This document shows positions 1-12,459 of a stretch of DNA of 64,000 nt, one piece after another. Position numbers and translations under genes: made by a program. Source of the stretch: Rhyzopertha dominica (lineage: Eukaryota; Arthropoda; Insecta; Coleoptera; Bostrichidae); the NCBI GenBank assembly GCA_025024175.1, contig QCXZ01000001.1:27150942-27214941 (forward strand). The letters are read 5' to 3'. Position 1 is the stretch's first letter, and every line of letters begins with the position of its first letter. A model generated the notes under the pieces. It had not been told where the DNA came from and made no database searches. It saw only the letters and a list, made by a program, of their open reading frames with translations.

Positions 1-980
1 ATGTCTGGCAATTTTGTTCTCATTGGTGTGTACTTGCGATACTTTTTGTTCTTTTCGTAAATTTATCTGTTAGCATTTAACTCAGATTATGTTACGTTTA
101 ATCGTTGTTATTTTAATTTGTTACGGACGATCTTTCTCAGGAGATGTGACCACTTATGTTTGACAACTTTTATATATACCGTGTGATGCGCTTAACCTCA
201 ACTCAGGATCTGTAAGTCATGGTGTTTTTTAATTATTGTTTCTGTTCTTTTGTACTATCAGGTTTTTTATTATTTTGTAATTAGGTCCTGAAGAAGAAAA
301 TAAATTTTCCGAAAGCTCGGCTTCTGAAAAGAGTACTTTGTGCTTTTCTTCCCTGACCGGAATACCTAAGTACCGAGAAGTGGTTTCTTCAATCTATACA
401 TATATACTTAGTATAAGTCGTTTTCGAAATTACAAATGCGGAGCGAAAGGCTATTTGGCGCACGTGTGTGGTTTTAAAAACATTCTAGGAGCAGTAACCA
501 TTTTTTATTACAAGATAACCACTCGGAGATTGATTCCAAGGCCTCATCCTGCATTTTTAATTTAGAATTGTTAAATACTGATATTAACGACGTTATTAAA
601 AAAAAATTCATGTGAATTTAATTGTAGCAAATGCACCAAGTGGTTTCCGGTTTTGCACATGCCTCTGTATCCAAAACATTATATCTGCGGCACTTTCACC
701 ATAAAACATTATATGAAAACGTTTTATGCCTAAAGGTGTCGCTTCATAACCTGTAGGTTACTTAAATATTAACGTTGTTTATGTAAATAACCCACATATA
801 TTAAAAACATATATCATAAGAAGCAGCGGACCGTTATTGATATGTCGAAATGGGTTACATAGTATGCTAAAGTTAGGTATTTGCAAGGTTAGTACAGATT
901 ATACATTACTTAATTGAAGAAAATCTAAAATCGTTGACCATTTGTGCAAAAAATATTCTGAAATTTTTGAACCGCGAATA
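1..980. other. AT-rich sequence without a supported gene
   Basis: No reading frame here resembles a known protein. The one item of note is at 288-315 on the plus strand: a CTGAAGA box, a short GAAAA/TTTTC stem and a GAAAG box. This resembles the core of a hammerhead ribozyme of the kind found in retroelement tails, but it is weak on its own. Confidence 0.5.
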
Positions 981-987
981 GAAACAT

Positions 988-1500
988 GCACATGTTTCTG
1001 AACTGAGACCTGATTAGTCAAAAACTACCCCCACTTGCTATTTGTCCTTGCGGCACTGGTCATATTCTCGTTGACAAATTGTCCGATTATCAAAATCTAA
1101 ATCAAAGCTATTCGAAGATTCATCTAACTCGTCGATTCTCTAAATGTGGGATTGAGAAAATACGTCAGAACGACAGTCCTTGTGAGACTTGTAAATTAGT
1201 TTTCTTGCACATTCATTTATCTACTTTTTAGCAGGAAAAAANCCAACGACNAGCCGGCTGAAGCATGTATATAATTCATAATTAATATGAGGAGATTGAG
1301 CAAGCGAACTATTAATCTAATATAAAGTGAGAGGTTTTTCGCGCTAACCAAAATGTCTTCAAAAGATGTCGACAAGCCCACAAAAAGCATGTACTGTCCT
1401 TTCTGTGAAGATCGACTACCTAAGTGTTTGACTGAGCTTTCTCCATCTAGTTGCAATAAACTATCGCGATCGAACTACAGTACCGAACCTATAACAATGC
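988..1500 (+). repeat. Dispersed repeat of unknown family, copy A
   Basis: This stretch shares ordered blocks with 56929-57440 in the same orientation. Shared blocks include a 'ctgaactga.acctgatt.gtcaaa' block followed by 'actacccccacttgct', and farther on a 'gttgcaataaa' block followed by 'cgatcgaactaca'. Spacing between the blocks is similar in the two copies, with indels. Short open frames within it are not conserved between the copies, so I do not call a gene. It may be a degraded transposon end or untranslated part of a retroelement. Confidence 0.55.
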
Positions 1501-1577
1501 ACAACGGCCTGACAAAACGAAACGAAATTAGCAGATTTAAGAAATTTACCCTAAATATGATTTCTGCTACAAAATAA

Positions 1578-3420
1578 TTTGTCTACATATGTCCTAGAAT
1601 AAATCAGTTTGCTACGGTGATGTCACAAATAGAAACATTTGATGCGCGTTCTCATTTTGGAAGAGCAATCCGTATATATCTTGATGCAGTATTTCTTAAC
1701 CAGATGTGTTAATGGTGGAAAGACGCCTTTTGATTAGAAACATAGGTCTGCAAACCTCACTCCTTTGAGCTACCCTTTTTGAGGATAAGATTAAAAGCAA
1801 ATGTTGCGGAGCTGAAATAATGAATAACAAAGAGTGTAGGCTAATTTTCGCTGAAGTAATCAGTAATGTTCGAAAAACAAGTTTCGCCTGCAATTAGGGT
1901 ATTGCCAAATATTGAATGCGTCGCCAACATTTTGAGCATTTGTTGAAGTAAACTTGCATCTGATGTACTAAATTTATTCCAAGAATATTTTCACCAACTA
2001 CAACACCAAGCTACGTGGCGATCGGATGTAATAAATTCTGTTCCCAACAAGCGCGTTCATTACTCCACTGTTACTTTCGTTTCGATAAGCGGATCCCCTT
2101 TACCGAAAGCCCCCATAATCTTGGTACTCGGGCGAATTTTTAATCTACTACCGAATCTCGCAGATCCCGTTGAGAGCCAGCTAATTAACGATCGATTTTT
2201 GTATTACGAGTTAATTAAAGTGCATGCCTGACCGACTGCATAATTGACTGAAAAAGGTTAATTAAAAACTTTCTTTCCGCTCCTCATCAGCATACTGTAA
2301 TTTTATACAGGCCGTAACTCCGTAAACTACGCGGTTAGACGGTCTTTTTTATGCAGGACCGGCCGGCAGTCTCAGCAACTCGAGTTTCAGTTTAAATTAA
2401 CGAGGTCGGCACGCAGTAACTAAAAATATGTGTGTATAAATTAGATTTGTTCCCCGTTTAAGCACTTCCCCTGGCGTGTAAGGTAGTGGAAATTTGCAAA
2501 GTAAATGAGAGTTTAATTCTTGGATGCCAAAGTTTATATTTAAACGGGGCAGTTTTTAATACTCTGCTCGTATATCAACCTGTTGGGATGCCTGCAGTGA
2601 AATATGAGTGGAAGAATTAAACCATGGTTTGCTTACTTTTTTGTTAATTTAGGGACTGGCTTCATTTAGCGGTGTGAATAAATCAAAATGTTTCGCTGTG
2701 CTTCAGAGTCACTAATGGAAGTGTCGCTAGACATTAGCATTCTTGTAAAATTCATAGATAAGGGCACTTTTTGCTAAATTCCATATTTTTTGAAATACCG
2801 AACATTATTCGCACCACGACAGGCTAGCAAATTTGTTTATTATATTAAGTGCAGTCAAACCAGTTGCACGTACTTTTAAGCTTTTTTAGGCCGTCTTCCA
2901 ATTTATGATTAAATGATGCGTCTAAAATATAGCCAAATAAGTTGAAGTTACTGAAGGCTTGTACGTAGGCTGAACCCTTATACCTACTGATAATCACCTA
3001 CACCTTCTTGTTTAATTATATTGCAGCAAGAAAGTTAAGTTAACCACTATAGCAGAAACAGAAGGCTCTTAGGTGTCCCTTAAGCGTAAAGTTTGATAAA
3101 GCAGATTTTTTACCTTATCTTCGTCTTGTTTGCAAGTAAGTGGTCAAGTTGTCTAGAACTAGTAAATTCCAGACCAAAACCACAAATTGCTGGTTTTCTG
3201 AGCACGTTTCGGTAAGAACTGTGTATATCATAAGTTTCTTTTCAGATACCTCATGCACACAGTTTTAATATATTTCAGAATCTCTTTTGGACGATTACAC
3301 ATCATATATACAACTTTCTCTCTGTTACTCGTCTCCATGTTTTTTGTTATATATGTGGATAACATACCTTAGCAAACAAAGAAAAAATATAACACACTTT
3401 ATAAAATATTCTTATTCTGC
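1578..3420. other. No gene recognised
   Basis: Sequence of mixed composition with a slightly less AT-rich patch around 2040-2420. No protein similarity, terminal repeat or tandem array was seen. Confidence 0.5.
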
Positions 3421-3429
3421 TTACTTTGA

Positions 3430-4030
3430 AATTCGGTTAGGACCTCAAGATAAACATTGGGTACCACATAAAGCATGTTATTTTGTGTTGACACATTGAA
3501 ACAATGGATTTACGGTAAAGCAACATCATTGCCATTTGGAACTATTATGGTGTGACGGGAGCAAGCAGATCATTCTAACGATTGCTATTTTTGTTTGAAC
3601 AATGTAACGGGATATAGCTCTAAAAACTGTCACAAAATCGTCTATCCTAATCTTTCATCGGTAACAAAGCCAATGCCAAATAACTAGTTAAAGAGGACCA
3701 TTTTGAAATATGTTATGACAAATTTAGAAAGAAAAATCTTGGATTTCCTTTGAAAATGTCTTCTCCCACTTACAAAAACATAGTCAAAGAAATGTTAAAC
3801 TGTTATAAAAATTCATGTTGCAACATGAGTTTGAAAATATTCCGTGACTATTTTCCGGAAAATCTTGGAAATTACAGTGAAGAACAAGAGGAACGTATTC
3901 ACCAGGACATTAAAGATATTGAAAGAAGATATCAAGGCTATTTGGACGTCGGTATATGATGGCTAACTATTGTTGGATGATCCACAGAGAAACAGATGAA
4001 GAACATCGGCGGGAACCAACAAAACGAAGC
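3430..4030 (+). pseudogene. Decayed fragment of a TE-associated insect protein of unknown function
   Basis: Two blocks resemble parts of a large uncharacterised protein family that is multi-copy in insect genomes. The first block (about 3435-3690) contains LGPQDKHWVPH and, after frameshifts, further family-like pieces. The second (about 3745-4030) contains YFPENLG, EEQEERIHQDI and ERRYQG, then 'ANYCWM' and an arginine-rich tail in a shifted frame. In the family these blocks are separated by several hundred residues that are absent here, so the copy has a large internal deletion besides frameshifts and stops. The function is not known to me. Its multi-copy, decayed nature suggests a transposon origin. 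I recognise the family from memory of similar insect sequences, not from a search. Confidence 0.5.
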
Positions 4031-7000
4031 ATTTACTGAAAAAATATTTGTATTATTTCCTCTTATTGATTAAATAGTTAAAGCATTGAATATATCCAAA
4101 GATTCTATTTCACCAGAAAATTATACATACTTTTCTTCAAATTTAAAAATTACCGGTATTTGCTAATATAATATAATTAAAAAAATGTTTTATATTTAAC
4201 TTAGGACTACTATAACGAACCTTAACCATTCAGTAAAAAATATTTTAAAAGTTTAATTTCGCAGACCTGTGTAATTATACTCCTAAAAATAAGCTTGTAT
4301 TCCTTGAAAAGAATAACAAAAGTTCGAAGGGCAGAATGGTAAAAATGTTAAACGCTTTAATGCAAATTGCCACCCACCAACTACCTACTTGACACTGCAC
4401 CAGACGTGTATAAACATTTTGAATATTTGCCAATGCGGGCTTCGGTTCAAATCTAAATAGAGAGCAGCAGTAAAAATATATATGTCTGTAAAAAACGCCG
4501 CCCAATTGTCCCAGCCTATACATTAATTTCCCGTTTCTTGGCTATATGCTTCTTGAGCCAACACTTGTGATGATAAACAATAAATTAAGACAAAAGGTAG
4601 CTACATCAGAAAAAAATTTGGAATACGTTATTTAAAATTTTGGTTTCTGGTTACAACAGAACATAAGTTGTTCCCAAAACTAGGCACCGAACCGGATCGT
4701 CCTCATTTAACTCATGTATAAGGTTAGCTTTATAGACTTGATGTCTTAATGCTTTAAATAACTTAACAGATTGGGTTAAACTGTGACTTTAAATCACTTG
4801 TTGGGTCGACATGTGATGATTTTTTTCTTTAATTTTACGTCTTAACCCATTTGAAGGACTCCTCGTAGTGGAAATGCTTTTGAAGATCCATTTTCCATAA
4901 ATTTTCAACTAATTTACTTTTTGTGGACCTGATTATCTGTTTATCCGGATATTCTTGATTAACACTTGACATTCTTCCATTCTTAAAACTTAAATTCATC
5001 TAGATTGTATTATATGCATATTTGCTTTTAATTAACCTATACTATTGTTTCTTTGCAAATTATTGAAGGCTTCTTAAACAAATTTGACTGTTTTGAAGTT
5101 CTATCTAATATACTACAAAAAGTAGTTATAATACAGATATATGGTATGTTTCAATTAAAGAAGTTTATCCCAAAATGTTTTATCTTCAAAAAATGTTTAA
5201 CGAATATCTTTTTAATATTAAGAAAAAATGTCATGCAAAATATCACATTTGTAAATGTGGAACGGAGCTTTAAAAAGTATTGAAGAAAAGTTGAAAAATA
5301 GGCAACATCATCAAGATAATTGTGCAACTCCTGGATGAAAGAACTACGAAGGAAATTTTAAACAATGAAGTAGATAGTAGACTTAAAAAAATCAGGCCGA
5401 AGACTATGTAGATGGATTAACAAAGTAGAAAAAAATTAACAGCAGCCGAATTTGAGACATGGGGAATAAATACTTAAGATGGAAGCATGTGGATGTAGTG
5501 ATGAAAGAGAAACCAGTCTTAATGTACAGTGATAACACTTATAGTTGCCTTTAACAAGCAACAATAATTGTTAGTATGCCCATTTGTATACCGCTTTGTT
5601 TTCTGCGATAGTCCTTTTGATTGGTGTTGTTCTATGTGCAAGGTATGCTGCACTTCTGTTGCGTTATTTACCGTTTTGATTGTTTCCTTTTCTTTTTCCG
5701 TAGTATTTCTGGTCATTTTTCATTATCCATTAAGCCGTGGGATACTTTCAAATATTAACTAATGTATCAGAGTAGTCCTCACAGCTTTATATTTTTCTTC
5801 ATTTCTTGTGAATTATAAAGCAATATATGAAGGTTATTTGCACAAAACTGCCTTCTATTTTACCTTTTAAGATTATTGTTGGTCGTGAAAGTCAAGAACT
5901 CGGAATGACTTTAAAGTGCTATACTTACACAGAACACTCAACTGTCCGGAGTACATTTAAACGTCACTTTGTCGGCAATAACGTCCTTTAGGAAACGCAA
6001 GAGACGCACTACCTCAGCTATCCGGCCGGAAAACAGGTCCCAGGCGCAAGAGAATAAAAGAAAATTATTCTTAACGTTAGGTTTGAGTCTCGAAACTTCG
6101 TAAGGTTCTTCTTTCGGTGCGGGTAGCGGCGCGATATGGGTATTATAAAACTTGAAGGGCATTATTTGAAAATTTAATTACTGCAGAATTTTTCAGGCGA
6201 ATTTCGGGAAATGGATGGGTGGAACGGAGGCCGTTGTTATATTAAATTCCCGCAGTTCTCTTAAGATACTTGGTTATCCCGGAACGTAACGGGATGAACC
6301 TCATCTTTCCTACAGAAAGGGTTCTCGAGACCACTAAGTACAGGAATTTCACTAAATTTGTCTGCAAAGAACAAAATAAAGACTGCTAAATTTTAGTTAA
6401 GGTTTTGATTATTTAACATAATGGAAATAATTCAATATATAATAATTGGGAAATCTACGAGCGTTATTTGGAAGTAATTTTTCAGAGATTTTCAAAATCA
6501 TTGAAAGGGTGTACCAGTGAATTAGGATAAAATGTTTCGGGTGTTTAGGAAGTTACAAAAATGAACGCATATGTCTCGGTTTAATTTTTTATAGATCTTT
6601 TTCAAGCAAATTGTTGCATTTTCAATGCTTTCTTGAGGGGTTCAAATAAATGAAATTTGCAACGATATCTGGACTACACAAAAGACGTTCCATAACCTTC
6701 CAGCGAAGTTTTTTGATCAAGTTAGCGATGATGACTGCGATATGTGGCCTAATGTAGTAGTACAAATGTACATTTTTTCTTATTTTTCCATCATGCTATT
6801 TTGAGCAACCTTTTGGACTATGTATGAGTCGTGAATAATATTCTGCATTGAACGTCCTCCGAGTTTGAAAATGATCCATGCCAATTAACACAACACACAT
6901 TCTGTTCAGAATATTATCACCTTTTTTATGAAAACGATTCAGAGGGCAAAAACGCATTTGAATGGGACTTTCCTTTTTTGCGCAGTTATGAATTCCCAAC

Positions 7001-9785
7001 AATTATTAATAGTTCTTGTTTGACCAAAATAGCAATCATATGTGTCTAAAATATCACTAATTTTAGACCATATTTGCTCAGTTGTAAAAATTTTTGGCCA
7101 AAACGGAAAACTTGTCAGTCGCGTAAAAATTTCAGTTGACACCAATTAGCAAGCACATTCCTCTCTGTGCAACATGAACATGAACTACTTCCTCGCCCAT
7201 GGTAACGGATACTTACCAGAAGATTATTGAACTTCATTTGTTTCTGCTATTTGTGTGCTAATTAGGGTTTCGATCACTTACATACATATGTATGTATTAT
7301 ATAATACAGGCAAGGGGTTAAATTCCGATTCATATTCTATTCATGCTCGTTATATAACAAGACATTAGAAAAACATATTAGTTTTTTCATCATTTTATGA
7401 TGACCAAATAATAAATGAACTGCTTTGCATTTATTTTAAGATAATATTGTTCCCTTTTAATACCGGGTGTTGAAAAAAGTGTAAAACATTTAAAAATGTA
7501 ATAGTATGGACCACAATAGACAAAAAGGTCTTAATAAACATGGATCCGCCGAGTAACGATATTATTATTAGACTCCTTATTTTATTTTTCTTAGAAAACT
7601 GTAATGTATTCCGTTTAGCAGAAAGTAAATGGGAAACTCTGATAGTAGACACAAAATTATGAATTTATTCAGTTTGCGTCACTCGCTCTACTCTGCACCC
7701 TTCCATGTCAAATGTCAGATCGATCTTCATCAATAACCAGCAAACCGACACATTTATGCATTGCACGGTTATGGTCCTTCCAGACAGCGCAATATTTTGC
7801 TCTAAAACTTCACAGTTCAATGAGCTTGTGTTTCTTAGCAAACACATACATGTTTAGTGTAAAAAATACACAAATCCTCGGGGACTGTAGTAAGCCATAT
7901 CACGAAATATTACAGTGATTTACAAGCAATAGCCAACCTTTTTTTATCAAATAATATGATGCATTCTTACGCATCACATAAAGAATATCTTTTTTCTGAT
8001 TCTAATGCTATACCTACGCAGCAAATAAAATTTTCGTCATATTTCAGCTTAAAATAAAAGAGAAATTTTTATTTCTACTACTGTGAATTTTTTTTTAATA
8101 TTTTGTAGTATGCCTATCAGTTAAAGGACAATACATATCATAGAACGCTATTAGAGTCAGTTTAGGCGTTTTGCCTTTATCATTAGTTTTCTAATATCTA
8201 AGTTAATAAAACACTTTACTTGTAATTACTTATGTTGATTTTATGAATTTTAACCTCTTACAGCAAAGAACGAGTGAACAATTAAAATTTTAAATTATTG
8301 CAGTTTCGACACCTTCTATTCTAATTCACGTTTACTTAGGCAACAAAAACTTACTCTTACTGGACTACTTTCATTGTGATAAGATTAAGTAATATTTTTT
8401 TAATTTTAAGGAACAATTACTATAAATATCGTTATATAGTTCTTCGCCTTGTATAACTCCTTATCAATTATCATATCGAAAGGTAAGGAACTGGCCCATT
8501 GCTCTGGTGTTTGGCAACATCTGTGCTGATGCGCTTGAGACTATGAAATTTTTTTGACAACTTCGACAAGATGTTAATTTATTTTACTATGTAGTACCTA
8601 TGTGTTCACTTAACTACACTATTTTTCTTGGTATAGCTTTTTTTGTTCCATTTTCACCTATTTAATACTCAGTTTTTGCTTGGGTTTAAGCAAAAATAAG
8701 GTGATGCAAAAAGATTTTGGTAAAGGCAAATTCTAGACTCCTGTCTAGACATAAGTATAGCTACTATTATATTCCATCGCTTCTGTTGATATATTTAGAT
8801 AAATTAGTTTACACCAATACCAACAATACTGCCCCAATGGTTTGAAAATCGAGTTTAAACTGATCAAGTTAAACAACTGGGATGGGTAACAGAATCCTCT
8901 CAATTGCTTTCATCCTTGCATTCCGAACGCTCCAACGCTCGTACGTGCCACATCCGCAAAAATATAATTGGCTAATTCTGGGAAAACCAATCATAAATAC
9001 GCAGCTAATCCGTACAACGCGCAAATTGTAACATGTATTGTTACCGTTCGCATTACCGCAAATGTACGAGCGCAACAAACATTGACAGTGCTCGTAACTT
9101 TGAAGTGCATTAGTCAAGTTACCCGCTTGATACCAAGCGCCTAGTTCTGCGGCACGCCCATTCCCATTTTGTGTATTTGAGCTAATTGTTGTTTGATCGC
9201 GCATTCCAACGACCTCTGATAACAAATGGGTGACGCCATTTGCCTCTAATGAACAAGTTATACGGCGAATCGGTCTTTGAAGTCTGGAGCGCTGACAGCA
9301 ATCTATAAGGACGCAGCGCTTTGAAATTCAGGTAACAGGAATTTCTAAGTTCATATCCTCCGACAAATTGGATGCGTTCCGGCGACGACTATGACTTTCC
9401 TCCAGGCTAAGATGTGAAAGGGCAGTTTGCTAATATTAACGGAAGAAACGTTTCATATATCTTTTGCGGCAAACTAGAAAATTCACTTTAAAAAGTATTG
9501 GAGCAAATATGCTTAATGCGATGAGAATTAAGGAATTATATCGGGTGCTTCAATGAAATCAACAACCCGCAATAGGCTACATGCCGGATTAAACAAGTCC
9601 TCATACATACAAGACCTAATGGAATATTTTTTTCCAATTCGATAGCTTGCATTGGATGAAATTGTAAATATAAATACGAATTAATTATGAGTCCTATGAC
9701 GTCACCGTAAAACAAACTGTGACGTCCTCATACACTATTGGTATCTCTCTTGTCATCACTCAACAACTGACTTCGATGCGCGGTG
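4031..9785. other. Long stretch without supported genes
   Basis: AT-rich sequence with a few less AT-rich patches (about 5930-6160 and 8880-9240). The open frames in those patches have no recognisable domain. A small palindrome lies near 7278-7310 (tacatacatatgtatgta). A 'cgggtg.ttcaatgaaa' motif at about 9542-9562 recurs at about 41199-41222, which suggests a shared transposon end. Confidence 0.5.
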
Positions 9786-10632
9786 TAGTGCTGCCAACAG
9801 TGATCACCATATCTGGTTTGGCGGTTACGACGAATTTAACCAGTTATGAAAAATAACCGGTGTTCATAATGATCAAACCGTCGGTTAACTGGCTATTCAC
9901 ATTAACCCGTTAACCGGTTTACTTTAACCGGGTAACCGGCCTATATTAACCGTTTAATCGATTAAAAGTTACCGGTTAAACGGGATAAGACTGTTAACCT
10001 GTTTAAATTGACCGGTTAACCAGTTCCAGCTTACCGGTTAATCGGTTTTATGTTAATCCATTAATAGCCTTCCCCTTAGTTGGATTAACACATATTCTAT
10101 ACCATCTCATACTACAATATTAAAAAATTTTCGCTGTTAGGAAAAACATGTTTACATGGAAATGAAAAAACCGTCTATTATAAACGGTTTAATGGATATT
10201 TATTTGAACCAGTTTTGCGTTTAACCTAACGCGATGAATGTACCTCGGAACGTACGTAATTGTCAACCGATTTTAAAATGTTAATTTATTAAACATACCA
10301 AACTTTAACGATTTGCTTTAACATCCAAATTTTTGTTCGTTATTTTTTAACGTACTTGGCGCACGTAGTAGTTTTCAAGTCTGAGCCTGAGCGTGTTATT
10401 CCGCGCATTCTCGAGTCTGGGATGAACATTAAATAGTTGCATTTCTAATTTATTTAGTTATTTTTGAGCAGGTTTCATAACCGGTTAGTTTTTAACTGAT
10501 TCATAACCGGTCAATTTTTAAGTGCTTCGTCACCGGTTAATCTTTAACCGGTTATTCCAGGGTTGCTTATCACGGTTAATATCGCAGCATCATAACCGGT
10601 GAACCGGTTAACCGTAACCATTGTCAGCACTA
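9786..10632. mobile_element. hAT-like non-autonomous element (MITE) filled with GGTTAACC repeats
   Basis: The element begins TAGTGCTG and ends CAGCACTA, giving short terminal inverted repeats of hAT type. The next bases are also similar (cCAAcag versus aCAAtgg). The interior, especially 9820-10060 and 10480-10620, is made of many iterations of the palindromic motif accGGTTAACCggtt. It has no coding capacity. The flanks (gcgcggtg and cacggtag) resemble but do not match each other as an 8-bp duplication, so the target-site duplication is uncertain. The same TAGTGCTG start occurs in the better defined element at 32803-33426. Confidence 0.6.
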
Positions 10633-11535
10633 CACGGTAGTAATGAATCTACTAATTTTTAATGAGATCTATTACATCATTAATCTTCAGCAAAAGTCTA
10701 TTACCTATATCTTCAAAGATACCACAAACTCCAAAGGTATAGTTCATATCTAATAGTATTTAATAAAAATTAAAAATAGAATTTATTATTCGTAACAGAT
10801 AGATAACAGATAGCACATCGCACTGATGCTGATCTTACCTAGGCTTTTAAAGTAGATTTGTAATTGTTTTATTTGTGTTTTGTCTTTATAGGATTTATTA
10901 TCTGTTTAAAATTCTTGTATATATCGAAAAATATGAAATAATCATATTACATTATAATTAATAACAGACAAAACGGTATACCGAAAGTAAACCAAACACA
11001 ACCAGCTACACATACAACGAATAGCACACGTTTAACATTCAGTTTGAAATCTTTGTACTGACCTTTGCCAACGAAGATGGCTGTATTTGCTATGGGAGAC
11101 AAATTCAGACTAAACCCCGAAACAGGTCGATTTTATTTCGAGGAGGGGAATAGCTTGTGATGTAGCATTCGAAAGAACCCTACACCACTAACAGACTGTA
11201 CCCTTAACATTTAAATAGAGAAGAGGAGTTAAGTACCTATGTAATAAAATTGAAGAAAACACCAGGCGTCAGGGGGGGACAACATGTACAGGGTGTCCAA
11301 TTTTCGTTTAATTGTAGGGTATCTCGGTAATTATTAATGCTAGACCGTTGCGGTTTCGACATTACTGTATTACTTTTTTGTTGTGAGTTGAGCTGTACCA
11401 TCGCCATTATTATATCGTCTTTTGTTTTAAAACCATGGCCAACTTTTGAAAAATGTAGCATTTCTTCAGTTCTCAATATCTTGATTGATACAAAAAAACT
11501 GCAGACATTTTTTATAGATATTTTTATTATAAATC
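10633..11535. other. No gene recognised; transposon-end-like motif near 11290
   Basis: AT-rich sequence. A 'tgtacagggtgtcc' string at about 11284-11300 matches the common end of many insect DNA transposons, but I found no partner end. Confidence 0.4.
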
Positions 11536-11990
11536 CAGTGGCGTACTCAGAATTTTTTTAGGGGGTCACATTTTAGAGATATAACACAAACTTGCATTTT
11601 TTAAAAATGGAAACCATAGTTAGCTTTGCTATGGTTGAAAAGACGTATTTTTTCTGTATACATTGTTAAGTTTATTTTTGCTAATTTTGGTATTACTCTA
11701 ATTTTTGTAATAATTTAATGTTATTTTACGTTTTCTTTGTCAAAACGGATGTAATTGACGATAAACAATGCATAGGTACTTATCTCCAAATAAACAATCA
11801 TTTTCATTAGTTACATGGCCTCCTAGATTACCAATAAAAAAACTGCATGAGCGCTCTTAGATAATGTATTCAAATATGCATATATAATTTTTAATGGATT
11901 AAAATTTTTACTTAGTAGTATACATTATAATGTGTGTTTTCTTATTCCATAACATCCTGGATGTAACTGTAAAATCTATAGGGGGGCCCT
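11536..11990 (+). mobile_element. hAT-type left end fragment
   Basis: CAGTGGCGTACTCAGAA followed by a run ending in AGGGGGTCAC is a typical hAT terminal sequence. The following AT-rich bases carry no transposase. A short 'ctataggggggccc' string at about 11978-11992 could be an eroded opposite end, but this is uncertain. Confidence 0.35.
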
Positions 11991-12029
11991 TATGTATATG
12001 TAATACGTTCCTGTCATTCTGTCAGGTAG

Positions 12030-12210
12030 CAGAGCCAGTTCCAGTTGTCCATCGGCCAGCTGGGACGAGCGCCTTTCTCCTTCTGATGATGCCCAGCACA
12101 GTTTTAGGTGAAACGTCAAGAAGTTTATCTTTTCTTAGACCACGGGCATTATGCCCGGAAACAACAATAATAATGGTAATATTGCCGGCCGTGAAAGCCT
12201 TCATAGGTAT
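12030..12210 (+). repeat. Retroelement-like repeat with hammerhead core, copy 1
   Basis: This is the best preserved of three related copies (others at 17400-17530 plus and 23570-23830 minus). The shared layout is a CTGATGA box, a short stem, a GAAAC box, a GC-rich hairpin ending in a second GAAAC, and a GCCGGCCGTGAAAGCC block. The distance from the first GAAAC to the last block is 74 nt, exactly as in the 23.7-kb copy. Penelope-like retroelements are known to carry hammerhead motifs in their terminal repeats, so I suspect that class. No Penelope reverse transcriptase or GIY-YIG domain lies nearby. Confidence 0.5.
12075..12125 (+). ncRNA. Hammerhead-ribozyme-like motif
   Basis: The core CTGATGA (12083-12089) is followed by a GCC/GGT stem II, then GAAAC (12110-12114) and GTC (12115-12117). 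The string ACGT between GAAA and the cleavage-type triplet is self-complementary. This would allow the very short stem III used by dimeric hammerheads. Flanks on either side can form a stem I (ccuu with aaga and further pairs, one mismatch). These are sequence observations; activity is inferred. Confidence 0.45.
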
Positions 12211-12459
12211 ATTAAAAAGTAATTTGGTCACTTTACTTATGAGATAGCCCCTTATTTTATTATGTAGATATCTACTCAAATATATAATAAGCCAAGCTTA
12301 GCAGACTATTAACTTACTTACTAGTATACCTAATATACCTACTACCCGACGCAAACCTACATTAGGGCCCGCGCGGGAATCACTAACGGGCCTCGATATT
12401 TCTGTCGCCGGGCCTGTGTGTTGCCCCCTATTCCGCGGAAGAAAAACCGTACTCGTCTT

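Noticed and set aside
8869..9225. Minus-strand open frame of 118 codons
   Set aside because: Cysteine-rich by chance, without a recognisable spacing pattern, splice sites or similarity.
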